Source: FEN-1139 sp038207155
Lineage (GTDB): Bacteria; Myxococcota_A; Polyangia; Polyangiales; Polyangiaceae
NCBI GenBank assembly: GCA_038207155.1
Contig: JBBRAB010000013.1
Coordinates: forward strand, 54,259 to 118,258
DNA: 64,000 nt
Direction of reading: 5' to 3'
Shown here: positions 20,747 to 29,473 of the stretch, in pieces
Layout: each line of letters begins with the position of its first letter
Position numbering within the stretch: position 1 is the first letter of the stretch
Notes under the pieces: model-generated
Told to the model about the DNA's origin: nothing
The model's input: the letters and a program-made list of their open reading frames with translations, nothing else
Databases searched by the model: none
Made by a program: the position numbers and the translations under genes

Positions 20747-21783
20747 TCTTCGACCGGTGGGAGCCAGCGCTGAGTCGGCAGCTCGCTCATCGGCTCTGCG
20801 TCGCTGAGCATGCGCGCGGTTGCCCTGACCGGGATATGGCCGATGTCGAGATACTGACTCATCTCGCCCTCGAGCCCGGCTGCGAAATGCAGCGCGAGAG
20901 CCAGATCATGCGCCGATTGAAAGCGCTCGCCCGGCTCGCGCGCACATGCTCGTTGGAACCAGGTATCGAGTGCTCCCGGCAGTCCTGGTACAGAGGCCGA
21001 CGGCAGCGGAAGTGGGGCGGTGCAGATCGACAGCACCAGATCGCCAAAGGCCGTCGCTGTCCAGGGCAGGCGCGCCGCAAGCATGGTGAAGACGACCATT
21101 CCGAGCGAATAGAGATCCGAGCGGGTGTCCACCGTTGGGAGACCGCGAACCTGCTCGGGGCTCATGAAATCGGGCGTGCCGAGGACTGCACCGACCGCCG
21201 AGGCGCCACCGTCTGCGAGCGCTGCTGGGAGCTTGGCGACCCCAAAATCAAGCAACTTTGCGACTGGCGCGGCGCCCGGGCTCGCGGTGCGCTGGTGCAA
21301 GAAGATGTTGCCGGGCTTGATATCGCGGTGAACGATTCCGCGCCTGTGGGCGTGAGAGAGTCCCCGCGCGCTCTGGACTCCGATCCGAACGATGTCTTCG
21401 ATGGTAACGCGCGGTGCCCGCTGGAGCCGTTGCTCCAGGGTCTCTCCCTCGAGCAGCTCCATCACGAGGAAGGGAACCTCGTCTTCCGTCTCGCCCGCGT
21501 CAAATAGGCGAACCACGAATTTTGAGCGCAGCGCGCCGGCCGCTTGCCCTTCGCGAGTGAACCGTAGCCGCGCCTCGGAATTGCCGAGCAAATTGCGAGC
21601 GAGCAGCTTGATGGCCACGTCCTCACCGACGCGCGAGTCATAAGCCTCCCAAACGCTTGCCATGCCACCTGCGCCGATGAAGCGTTCGAGGCGATAGCGT
21701 CCACGAATGACCTGGCCAGGACTGCCGGAGCGATACTCGGCCGAGGACTCGGGGGCGGGTGCGTTGGTTGAGGAGGGGCTCAC
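20743..21783 (-). CDS. Ser/Thr protein kinase (Hanks type), cytoplasmic
   Basis: 346 residues from a GTG start. Gly loop GAGGMAS (37-43), ATP-binding Lys59 in VAIKLL, catalytic loop HRDIKPGN (152-159, D154), DFG at 179-181, and MSPEQVRGLP in the activation segment. No membrane helix or sensor domain follows the kinase fold; the last 40 residues are an acidic/Pro tail. All catalytic residues are present, so it should be active. Substrates are unknown. Confidence 0.95.
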   Translation of the reverse strand: MSPSSTNAPAPESSAEYRSGSPGQVIRGRYRLERFIGAGGMASVWEAYDSRVGEDVAIKLLARNLLGNSEARLRFTREGQAAGALRSKFVVRLFDAGETEDEVPFLVMELLEGETLEQRLQRAPRVTIEDIVRIGVQSARGLSHAHRRGIVHRDIKPGNIFLHQRTASPGAAPVAKLLDFGVAKLPAALADGGASAVGAVLGTPDFMSPEQVRGLPTVDTRSDLYSLGMVVFTMLAARLPWTATAFGDLVLSICTAPLPLPSASVPGLPGALDTWFQRACAREPGERFQSAHDLALALHFAAGLEGEMSQYLDIGHIPVRATARMLSDAEPMSELPTQRWLPPVED

Positions 21784-21855
21784 GCGTTAGCAGACGGTAT
21801 CACCCGCCTCATCGAGCGCAAACCCGCGAGCTTGGCTCGCGGACAGCTCCCTACT

Positions 21856-22920
21856 TCACTGCTGCTGTTGTCGCTGTTGCTGCACACGCGTGCCGACCAC
21901 ATTGGGAGAGCTGCGCTGAATCTCCTGTTCCAGCGCGGCGGGCCGCGGGTAGAGGCGTCGGACGGGCGCCTCAAGGGCTCCGGTACTGCGCGATGCGGGC
22001 AGCAGTGAACCCCGTCTCGCGGTGGTCGCTTCCTCGATGCGCACTCGAGCGGCGATCGTTTCCTGAGCCGACCCGTGGAATACTCCGCGGTTCGGCGGCA
22101 CGTCCGCGTACGAGCGCCCGGCGGCAACGGTGACCTGGCCCGTGTCGACGCTTGTCCCGTGCGTCGGATCGAGGCCAATCCAGCCCAGACCTGGAACAAA
22201 CGCCTCACACCGGGCGTGGCTCTCGACCTCGGGCTGGTCGGCTTGAAATAGGTAGCCAGAGACGTAGCGACAGGGCACCCCGACCGAACGAAGCAGGGCA
22301 ATGGCGAGATGCGCAAAATCCTGACACACGCCGCCTCCAGCATCGAGCACCTGCGTGATGTTGCTATTGCTGTCGGTGAGTCCACGCTCATAGCGCAGTA
22401 GCTCGTGGGTCTGCTCCTGCACGACGCGCCTCGCCAACCCGCGTGACGGTGCTACGGCTACGTCGTCGCTAGGGGCTGCGGAGGCTCCTGCACGACGCGC
22501 CTCGCCAACCCGCGTGACGCGGCCAAGTCCAAGCTTGTTCGCGCAATCGACCAAGCGTCGGTGGGTCACGATGATCTCGTCATGTCCCAAGAAATCACTG
22601 GAGCGATGATCTCGCGCCAGACCGCTGAGCGGGGCCTTGAGGGCGCCAAGCTCGGGCTGAAGATCACGCGTTTCAACCAGTGCCTGAGCCGCAATCGTGA
22701 CCTGATCGTGAGGCGCAATCACCGAGAACTAGTGGACCGTGTTGCCAAGCCAGTCGCAGTGGGACAGCGGCTCCGCTGTCGGGGAGACCTCCACGAGCAG
22801 ATCGCGCAGCAGCGGTCTTTCATCGTTGCGCGGGGTGACCCGCATCTCTATCACCGATTCGCTGATGTCGGACGAATAGGACAGGGTTGTCGAATGTCGA
22901 ATCACGAGTAGTATGGGCAT
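21856..22920 (-). pseudogene. Transglutaminase-like protein, interrupted by an in-frame TAG
   Basis: The gene starts at ATG 22920 behind a strong GGAGGA site, 11 bp after the alpha-E stop. Codons 1-63 encode the bacterial transglutaminase N-terminal domain (IRHSTTLSYSS, then DWLGNTVH). Codon 64 (22731-22729) is TAG where family members have an aromatic residue; the frame continues as FSVIAPHD without shift. The core has GVCQDFAHLAIALLRSVGV (catalytic Cys), SHARCEAFVPG (His) and LDPTHG (Asp). A 36-bp direct repeat with 71-bp period lies in the linker and is read in two frames. Without readthrough only a 63-residue fragment is made. A GTG at 22722 could restart the core domain. Confidence 0.85.
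22413..22519. repeat. 36-bp direct repeat, 71-bp period, inside the transglutaminase gene
   Basis: Exact copies at 22413-22448 and 22484-22519, separated by 35 bp. Because 71 is not a multiple of three, the two copies are translated in different frames, which points to a duplication accident in the gene. Confidence 0.9.
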
Positions 22921-22931
22921 TCCTCCGAGAG

Positions 22932-23843
22932 TCAGTCGAGAAAGTAGGTCTTTTGAAGGATCGCGCTGGCAGCGCGAGTGGACTCGAGTGCCTGCGTAGC
23001 AAAGGCGGTCGGGCCCACGGCGAGCAGTTCGGCGACCTCGCCATGCTCGAGCAGTGCTGCCAATCGACCCACCGCGCGCTCCAGCGAGCGGTCTTGGTCC
23101 TTGCGAGCGGACAGTCGGCGAGCCAGGGCGAGTGAGGCCGTGGCACCAAAACAGAGCGAACCGGGGAAATCCCGGTAGCAGGCCAGAAATTCGAGCACCC
23201 CGCGCTGGTCGACGCGGTTCGAGCCACGTTGCCGATAGGCTTCTAGAGCACCTGCGCTCCTGAGCAGAGCGACGTAGCCCACCTTCTCGTGCGCGCTCTG
23301 GGCCGGGACTGGCGGGCGATCGAGGCGTGCGCTGAGACAGCGCGCCAGCCGATCCTCGCGCTCGAGCCATTTGCCAAGGCGCAGAAACGGCCAGCCTTCA
23401 CCGCGGTTCATGGCCGTGTCCGCGATACCGTCAAATATCGAGCAGGAGCCGAGCAGTCCTTGCAGGACTCTGACGAAAGCCGCTTCGTCCGTGGCGCGGC
23501 TAGAAGCTTCGCTCAGACTCCAGTGCGCCTCGTTCACCCGGAGCCACATCTCCTCGGTGATCACTTCACGCACTTGTCGCGCGTTCTCACGGGCAGCGCC
23601 GACGCACTGCATCAGAGTGCCCGGGATCGCTGCGGTAAACAGCAAGTTCTTGAGCGGCTCATCTGGTAAACACAGTGATCGTAAGGTGGACTGCCACTCC
23701 ATCTGAGCAGCCTCGGGTGACGAGACCGACAGATCCAGAAGGAGGTCCCGCGACACCTCGAGCTGCCGCGCGATCTACTCGGCACGTTCGATGTAGCTCC
23801 CCATCCAGTAGAGCGAATCAGCCACGCGACTCAGCATTGCCAT
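22932..23843 (-). pseudogene. Alpha-E domain protein, interrupted by an in-frame TAG
   Basis: Starts at ATG 23843 (or 23837), one base after the original ATP-grasp stop, with GGAG upstream. The N-terminus MLSRVADSLYWMGSYIERAE is the family signature. Codon 23 (23777-23775) is then TAG, where relatives usually have Asn; the frame continues as IARQLEVSRDLLLD. The remaining 280 residues read as a normal alpha-E helical protein (EMWLRVNEAHWSL, FLRLGKWLERED) to a TGA. Full length would be 303. Alpha-E proteins are encoded with circularly permuted ATP-grasp and transglutaminase genes in many bacteria; their activity is not established. Confidence 0.85.
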
Positions 23844-23844
23844 C

Positions 23845-25005
23845 TCATGCAGCTCCTTCAACCAGAGTTTTCGGATCTTCCGACAGCACCCAGGTGTCCT
23901 AGTAGCCACCGCCTTGGGACAAGTTGACCACCAAGGAACCCTTGCGCCGGGCGACTCGCGTGAGGCCGCCGGGGAGCACCCGCACCTTGTCGCCGTACAG
24001 CACGTAGGGTCGCAAATCGACGCAACGCCCTTCGAAGCCGCTGTCACAGAGCGTCGGATGCTTACTGAGGCTCAGCGTGGGCTGCGCGATGTAGTTGCGA
24101 GGGTCGGCTGCCACGCGCCTGCGGAACTCTTCGTGCTGTTCCTTGGTCGAGTGAGGCCCGACCAGTATGCCATCACCTCCCGAGGCATCGGTTTGCTTGA
24201 CCACCCGCTGCTCGATGTTTTCCAAAATATAGCGCCGCTCACTGGGGGCGAAGCAATGTAGGTCGGTGCATTGGGGAGGATGGCGTCTTCGCTCGAAGTA
24301 CGCCGAGTTGTAGAGCCCCGGCGTGAGCACGACCACCGTCGGATCCGACACCGCGCTGGGTGCCAGGTGCGGCAGCGTCTCCCGCAGCCAGGTGGCGTAT
24401 TCATCGACCGGTCTGACGCCGTACTGCTCGAACAAATCCCGAAAGACGCGCTTCATGACGTCGCGCATCCCGAGCACATAGCTCACGCCGCTCGGGTTGC
24501 GCGCATTGTCTTCAAGGACGTCGTAAGTGCCGTCCACATCACGCACGAGATCCGTGCCGACGATGTGGGTGTAGATCCCGCGCGGCGGAACGAGCCCGAT
24601 CATTTCGCGCCGAAAGAAGCTGGCGTTGCAGACGAGCTCCGGATCGACGACTTTGTCGTCAAGGATCTTCTGGTCTCCGTAGACGTCGGCCAAAAACAGA
24701 TTGAGCGCCAGCGTGCGTTGCGCGAGACCGCGCTCGATCCGGCTCCAGTCCTCGGCCGATACCAAGCGTGGGGTGGCGTCGAACGGAAACACCTTCTCGA
24801 TACCCGCGTCGTCCGAATAGACGGTGAAGGTGACGCCTTGGTTGCGAAGCAAGAGTTCGATCATCTTGCGATGCGCTTCGAACTCAGACTCCGAGAGCTC
24901 GCTAAGACGCTGGAAGAGGGCCCTGTAGGCGGGGCGAGCAGCGTTCCCCGCATCGAACATTTCGTCGAAGGCCGCAGCGTCACAGGGATAGTCTTCGAAT
25001 CTCAG
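23845..25005 (-). pseudogene. Circularly permuted ATP-grasp protein (COG2308-like), with deletion, frame changes and TAG
   Basis: Family members run about 470 residues; this one is about 370-386. No ATG fits the conserved N-terminus: LRFEDYPCDAAAFDEMFDAG begins at CTG 25005, and the first ATG is 24960. The sequence is normal to LTPGLYNSAYFE (near 24292). About 95 conserved residues are then missing. The next conserved motif (AILPNAPTYIAS) lies in another frame, and the frame returns near a C5 run (24244-24248). It continues through NYIAQPTLSLS and LSQGGGY, then TAG (23901-23899) where Lys is expected, then DTWVLSEDPKTLVEGAA and TGA. The family is proposed to form peptide or amide bonds. Confidence 0.85.
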
Positions 25006-25216
25006 GTCCCTAAAAGACAGCTCGGGACAATTCCACCGTGTTTCCTCGATTTGTCCGGACGCAGCCTGCGTTCAATTGTCGAGCGCGCACGTGGGGGCTT
25101 TGAGCAGATTACATGCACACTGTAGCGGCGAATGGTTCATAGAACAGACGAAATTCCGGGGTTTTCTCGCATCCGACCCGACGAACGGGCCGGTTCGACT
25201 TGCACCCCCCGCCGCG
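25006..25216. other. Divergent region between the ATP-grasp pseudogene and the VKOR operon
   Basis: 211 bp that should contain promoters in both directions. An in-frame TGA lies 23 codons above the CTG at 25005, and no ATG, GTG or TTG occurs between. No obvious promoter, terminator or RNA gene was seen. Confidence 0.4.
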
Positions 25217-26455
25217 ATGGCGCAACGCTTCGACCTGATGACCGCCCCAGATTCCCGGGTTCCGGCCGCGACCGCGCTCGTCGGGGCGTTGCTCGGGCTG
25301 CTGTTCTCGTCCTACTCCAGCCTCGACTACGCCGAACATCTCGACCGCCGCATCCACGACATGCACTGCAGCATCGTCCCGGGCGTTGGGGTGACGGACA
25401 AGGCAGACGCTTGTCGCGCTGCCATGTACAGCTCCTATTCCTCCGTGCTGCGCGACAGCATGTGGGGAGGGATCCCGATCTCGCTGTTCGCCGTCGGTGC
25501 CTTCACGTTCTTCGCCGCTTTCGCGGTCTACCTGCTGCTGGCCCGCGCGCGTGCTTCGCGCAGCCAGGTGTTGTTCTTCGCGCTGACCGGCATGACCCCG
25601 CTTTTGGTGTCGATCGTGATGTTCATCATCTCGGTCACCAAGCTCGGTGGCTTCTGTCTGACTTGCGTGGGGACGTACATCGGCTCCGCGATGTTGGCCG
25701 CAGGCTCCGGAATGGGGCTCATGGCCCTCGGTTCCAAGCAGTCGCCCGATGGCAGTGAGGTCCGACCTCAGGGCAATCTTGCCCTGGCAGGTGTCTGGGT
25801 GTTGGTGCTCGGCGTGGTGACGCTGCTGCCGGTCGGAGTCTACGCGGCGAGCGTACCCGATCATCGTCCCTTCCTCGGTCAGTGTGGCGAGCTGAAGAAG
25901 CTCGACGATCCGCAGAACATGCTGGTGCGCTTCCGTGGCGCCCGCGCGGTGCAACCCGCGCTGTTCGTCGAGGATCCGCTGTGCCCGACTTGTAAGGCGT
26001 TCCACGAGCGTCTGCAGGGCGAAGCAGTGCTCGACCGCTTCGATGTGACAGTCACCCTGTTTCCGCTCGATTCGAGCTGTAACTGGATGCTGACCGAGCC
26101 GCTCCACCCCGGAGCCTGCACAGTGTCCAAGGCCGTCCTGTGCGGCAAGGAGCGAGCGCTCCAGGTGCTTGAGTGGGCGTTCGACAATCAGCAGCGCCTG
26201 CGTGATGCCGGCAAGCGCGGGGAGCCCGCGCTGCGTGGTGAGATTTCGGCGCAGTGGGGGCAGGGCATGCTCGACTGCATCGACTCGCGCGAGACCAAGA
26301 CCCGTCTCAACAAGCACCTGCACTTTGCAGCGGAAAACGGCATTCCCGTCTCCACCCCCCAAATCTATCTCGGCAAGCGACGCCTGTGCGATGAGGACTC
26401 AGACTTGGGTCTGCGCTACACGCTCAAGCAGCTTGCTCCGGAGGTTGTCCGATGA
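25217..26455 (+). CDS. Vitamin K epoxide reductase-type protein fused to a Dsb/thioredoxin-like domain
   Basis: 412 residues from ATG 25217. The N-terminal half is a membrane VKOR domain with four or five helices. Loop cysteines C51 and C66 precede the quinone-proximal CxxC C147-L-T-C150. A periplasmic DsbA/DsbG-like domain follows with redox motif C256-P-T-C259 and partner cysteines further on. VKOR-thioredoxin fusions oxidise the thioredoxin-like domain and pass electrons to quinone, replacing DsbB and DsbA together. The stop overlaps the OmpA-like gene by 4 bp. The exact start is uncertain; ATG 25238 is an alternative. Confidence 0.9.
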   Translation: MAQRFDLMTAPDSRVPAATALVGALLGLLFSSYSSLDYAEHLDRRIHDMHCSIVPGVGVTDKADACRAAMYSSYSSVLRDSMWGGIPISLFAVGAFTFFAAFAVYLLLARARASRSQVLFFALTGMTPLLVSIVMFIISVTKLGGFCLTCVGTYIGSAMLAAGSGMGLMALGSKQSPDGSEVRPQGNLALAGVWVLVLGVVTLLPVGVYAASVPDHRPFLGQCGELKKLDDPQNMLVRFRGARAVQPALFVEDPLCPTCKAFHERLQGEAVLDRFDVTVTLFPLDSSCNWMLTEPLHPGACTVSKAVLCGKERALQVLEWAFDNQQRLRDAGKRGEPALRGEISAQWGQGMLDCIDSRETKTRLNKHLHFAAENGIPVSTPQIYLGKRRLCDEDSDLGLRYTLKQLAPEVVR

Positions 26456-27171
26456 CCGATTCGACCAACAAGAGCCAATCAGTCGCCATGATGGCTGGTC
26501 TTGGGACCGCCTTCGTGCTGCTGGTCATTGGGCTGCTGAGTATTCGCGGCGCGGTGGCCAACGCTCACGAGCGTTTGGTCAATCCGGACGCGAAAAAGCC
26601 CCAGGTGGCGATCGCGGCGCAGGCCGAGGTCGGCTACTGCACTCCGCGCTTCAAAGCGGTGCTCGAGCGTGTGCTGCATTCCTGCGGTCTGGTTGGCGGT
26701 GAAGGCGGGCGGCGCGGATGCCAGCCTTCGGACGTGAAGACCTTCGCCTCGATCAATGACAGCGACTTCAATGAGCTCTTTACGCCACTCAAGGATCGCG
26801 GGGCCGTGATCCTGTTTGATGAGGGCAAGGACGAGCTCGACGACAAGGCGAAAAAGCTCCTCGACGAGATGTGGTTCGAGCGCAAGGGCGCTCGCTACTT
26901 CTTCGTGGTCGCTCGCGCCTCTAAGAGCGGAAGCGTCGACAAGAACCGCGCTCTCTCGCATCGGCGCGCCAACTCGCTGCTGTTTTACTTGAAGGAAATC
27001 TCCAAGGATCCGGAGATCGAGAAAACAGTCGGAATTCTGTGGCTTGGCAACGAGTTCGCGCAGTTTTCCAAGGACTACTGCAACTGGAATAACTCGCGTC
27101 GCGAACTCAAATGCGACGAAGAATCCATCAACCGCAGCGCGTTCTCTTCCTGGGTTGATTGCCGACTATGA
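26452..27171 (+). CDS. OmpA-like, Cys-rich membrane-anchored protein
   Basis: 239 residues. One N-terminal membrane helix (about 14-34) tethers a periplasmic domain. Residues 110-190 resemble an OmpA/MotB peptidoglycan-binding domain: VILFDEGKDELDDKAKKLLD, then KNRALSHRRANSLLFYL with the conserved RA/S pattern. The exported part has six Cys (GYC, HSC, RGC, DYC, LKC, VDC), an even number consistent with three disulfides. It sits between two thiol-redox genes and overlaps both by 4 bp, so it may be their client; that is an inference. Confidence 0.7.
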   Translation: MTDSTNKSQSVAMMAGLGTAFVLLVIGLLSIRGAVANAHERLVNPDAKKPQVAIAAQAEVGYCTPRFKAVLERVLHSCGLVGGEGGRRGCQPSDVKTFASINDSDFNELFTPLKDRGAVILFDEGKDELDDKAKKLLDEMWFERKGARYFFVVARASKSGSVDKNRALSHRRANSLLFYLKEISKDPEIEKTVGILWLGNEFAQFSKDYCNWNNSRRELKCDEESINRSAFSSWVDCRL

Positions 27172-27905
27172 GCGCTCGTTCGTTTTCAAATCGCGGCCAC
27201 GCGTCGCCGGGCGCCGGCTCCCGAACCACGGCACTCGCCACGCGCGGCCTGCTCGGCTTGGCTCTGCTTGGCAGCAGTGCTTGTGATAACGCGAGCAAGC
27301 CCATTTCGGTGACTTCAGAACGGAGTCAAGGCGTGCTCGCGACGGGCAATCCAGAGCCTGCCGCAGCCCCCGTTCCCGTTGCCAAGGTGGCAGCGCCAGC
27401 CCCCGCGCGGCTGCTGTGTGGTGGCAGCCTCAGCAAGCCCGGTGCGGAAGCCCCGTCCAAATCCCTCTCCCAGAAGGTCGCCCCCGGTGAGTCCAACCTC
27501 CCTTCGGCCCCTGGTTTTGCCAAGGGGAGTTGGACTTGGGTGAATTTCTGGGCGGCCTGGTGTGGGCCCTGCAAGGAAGAGATCCCGCGCCTCAAGTCCT
27601 GGGAAAAATCCCTGTCGAGCGAGGGTCAGCGGTTCCGCGTGGCCTTCGTCTCGATGGACGACGACGAGCGTCAGCTTGGCGCCTTCCTCGCGGCGCAGTC
27701 ACCCGCGGGACTTCGCCGAAGCTACTGGCTTCGCGAGGGCAAAGAGCGGGCTGACTGGGTTTCGGAGGTTGGCCTGTCGGTGACGGCTCAGCTGCCGGCG
27801 CACGTCTTGTTCGATCCGAAGGGCAGGCTCCGTTGTCGCATCGATGGTGCGATCGACGACCGCGACCTAGACACCCTACGGCGCCTACTTCATGACGCGC
27901 AGTAA
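27168..27905 (+). CDS. TlpA/ResA-like thioredoxin lipoprotein
   Basis: 245 residues from ATG 27168, coupled to the previous gene by ATGA (TTG 27159 is less likely). A signal peptide ends in a lipobox (LGSSAC) and is followed by an Ala/Pro linker. The thioredoxin fold has WVNFWAAWCGPCKEEIPRL with the active-site CGPC, then VSMDDDERQL, and the cis-Pro region LPAHVLFDPKG. TlpA/ResA proteins are usually membrane-tethered reductants in the periplasm. It is the third gene of the VKOR operon. Confidence 0.92.
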   Translation: MSARSFSNRGHASPGAGSRTTALATRGLLGLALLGSSACDNASKPISVTSERSQGVLATGNPEPAAAPVPVAKVAAPAPARLLCGGSLSKPGAEAPSKSLSQKVAPGESNLPSAPGFAKGSWTWVNFWAAWCGPCKEEIPRLKSWEKSLSSEGQRFRVAFVSMDDDERQLGAFLAAQSPAGLRRSYWLREGKERADWVSEVGLSVTAQLPAHVLFDPKGRLRCRIDGAIDDRDLDTLRRLLHDAQ

Positions 27906-29358
27906 GCCCCGAGCGGGCTTTCCGAGTGCTCCACGTGATCCGCAGTCGGGCACACGAGGTGACGGCCGCCCGCCGCCGACGGGCGGTCAGGGAGCGTTCG
28001 CGCGTTCGGGCGGACCGCATCGCCCGTCGACCACGAGTGGTCACGGAGCGCCTGCGGCGGGCACCGGCGGACAGTATCGCCCGTCGAGCACGACGGGCTC
28101 GCCGGCTCAGCGGGACGCGCAGAGTGGCCGCGGAGCAGGTCATTCGACGGGCTCGCGGGCTCACTCGCCACCGCGTCACGGTGGCGAAAATCTACTCATT
28201 TTGCCCGATTTTCTCGAGGCCTCGATCGCCACGGGGCATCCCTGGATTTATCGCGATCACGTGCCCCGTGGGTTCACGGCGCCCGCCGGAGCGTGGTTGC
28301 GGATCCGCGCCGGACACGAGGAAGCGTTCGCGCTGTGGGATCCCGAGTCGGCACTAGCGCTGCGCATCTTCTCACGTCGCGAACTACCGACCGCTGCCTG
28401 GGTACGCGCGCGCGTGCTCGAGGCCCGCGAGCTGCGGAGCGATCTAGTTCCCCCGGAGACCGATGCCTATCGTTTGCTGTACGGCGAAGGCGACGGTCTG
28501 CCCGGCGTTACAGTCGACGTCTACGGCGCCTATGCGGTGGTCGTCTATTACTCGCAGAGTCTCAGCACCGTGGCGAGTTGGGTGGCTGACGCACTGCGAG
28601 CGCTTCCGGAGCTTCGCGGCGTTCACATTCGCCCCTCCTCGAGTGAGGACTCCGAGGGCAAGCCCAAGCTGACGCTCGCCTGGGGACAGGCGGCACCGAG
28701 TGATCTGGTGATCAGCGAGAACGGCCTGCGCATTCACGCGGATCTCGAAAGCGGCCAGAAAACAGGGCTATTTCTCGATCAACGCGACAACCGCCAGGCC
28801 TTTGGGCGACTCGCGGCCAATCGCGAGGTGCTCAACCTGTTCGCGTACACCGGCGGCTTCTCCCTCACCGCCGCGCTCGGAGGCGCCCGTCGCGTCACCA
28901 GCGTCGATCTGGCTCACGCCGCGATGCAACGCGCGCAGGACAACTTCAGGCTCAACGGCATCGAGCCTGCGCAACACGAGTTCGTGGTGGCAGACTGCTA
29001 CGACTTTCTCCGCGAAGCCCAGCTTCGCGAGCGTCGCTTCGGACTCGTGGTCTGCGATCCCCCAAGTCTCGCTCGCAATCGAACGCAGCTTTCCTCCGCC
29101 AAGCGCGCCTACGTTCGGCTCAACCACCTCGGTCTCTCCGTAGTCGAGCATGGCGGCTACTACGCGGCCGCTAGCTGCACCGCGCAGGTCTCGCCGGACT
29201 TGTTTCGAGAGCTCATCAGTGAGGCGGCGCAGCGAGCCGGCAAGCGATTCCAGTTGATCTCTGACGTAGGACACGCCGCCGATCACCCAATTCAAATGGG
29301 CCATCGCGAAGGGCGCTACCTCAAATTCATGCTCGGCCGCGTGCTGGACTTAGCCTAG
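27892..29358 (+). CDS. Class I rRNA large-subunit methyltransferase (RlmI-like)
   Basis: 488 residues. Residues 1-95 are a Gly/Ser/Arg/Pro-rich disordered tail. A PUA-type RNA-binding domain (LEASIATGHPWIYRDHV) follows, then the EEHG-like middle and the methyltransferase domain. There QKTGLFLDQRDNR precedes VLNLFAYTGGFSLTAA (S-adenosylmethionine binding), VVADCYDFL, and the catalytic region VVCDPPSLA with SCTAQV, matching RlmI-type m5C methylases. Exact target base is not proven. It overlaps the TlpA-like gene by 14 bp. RlmI itself is about 400 residues, so the tail is the unusual part. Confidence 0.9.
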   Translation: MTRSKPRAGFPSAPRDPQSGTRGDGRPPPTGGQGAFARSGGPHRPSTTSGHGAPAAGTGGQYRPSSTTGSPAQRDAQSGRGAGHSTGSRAHSPPRHGGENLLILPDFLEASIATGHPWIYRDHVPRGFTAPAGAWLRIRAGHEEAFALWDPESALALRIFSRRELPTAAWVRARVLEARELRSDLVPPETDAYRLLYGEGDGLPGVTVDVYGAYAVVVYYSQSLSTVASWVADALRALPELRGVHIRPSSSEDSEGKPKLTLAWGQAAPSDLVISENGLRIHADLESGQKTGLFLDQRDNRQAFGRLAANREVLNLFAYTGGFSLTAALGGARRVTSVDLAHAAMQRAQDNFRLNGIEPAQHEFVVADCYDFLREAQLRERRFGLVVCDPPSLARNRTQLSSAKRAYVRLNHLGLSVVEHGGYYAAASCTAQVSPDLFRELISEAAQRAGKRFQLISDVGHAADHPIQMGHREGRYLKFMLGRVLDLA

Positions 29359-29413
29359 AAACGCGGCCTGCGGTCGAGCCCTGAGCCCTGATCGCCGAGC
29401 CCTGAGCACAGAC

Positions 29414-29473
29414 CACAGTCTCCAGTTCCCCGTCACAGTCTCCAGTTCCCGGTCACAGTCTCCAGTTCCCGGC
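29414..29473. repeat. Three tandem 20-bp repeats
   Basis: Units start at 29414, 29434 and 29454, each beginning CACAGTCTCCAGTTCCC. They follow a short stretch with three copies of GAGCCCTGA (29379-29409). Similar CAGTTCCCC motifs recur at 63752-63779, and their complement at 62220-62252. Confidence 0.9.

Noticed and set aside
22729..23370. 213-codon minus-strand frame as a gene of its own
   Set aside because: Only its last 63 codons, from ATG 22920, are meaningful (transglutaminase N-terminal domain); the upstream part overlaps alpha-E in another frame.
21856..25005. Genome-wide TAG recoding
   Set aside because: TAG ends several intact genes here (hemL, rsmB, yacG, the kinase at 20743) with normal family lengths, so TAG is a working stop in general.
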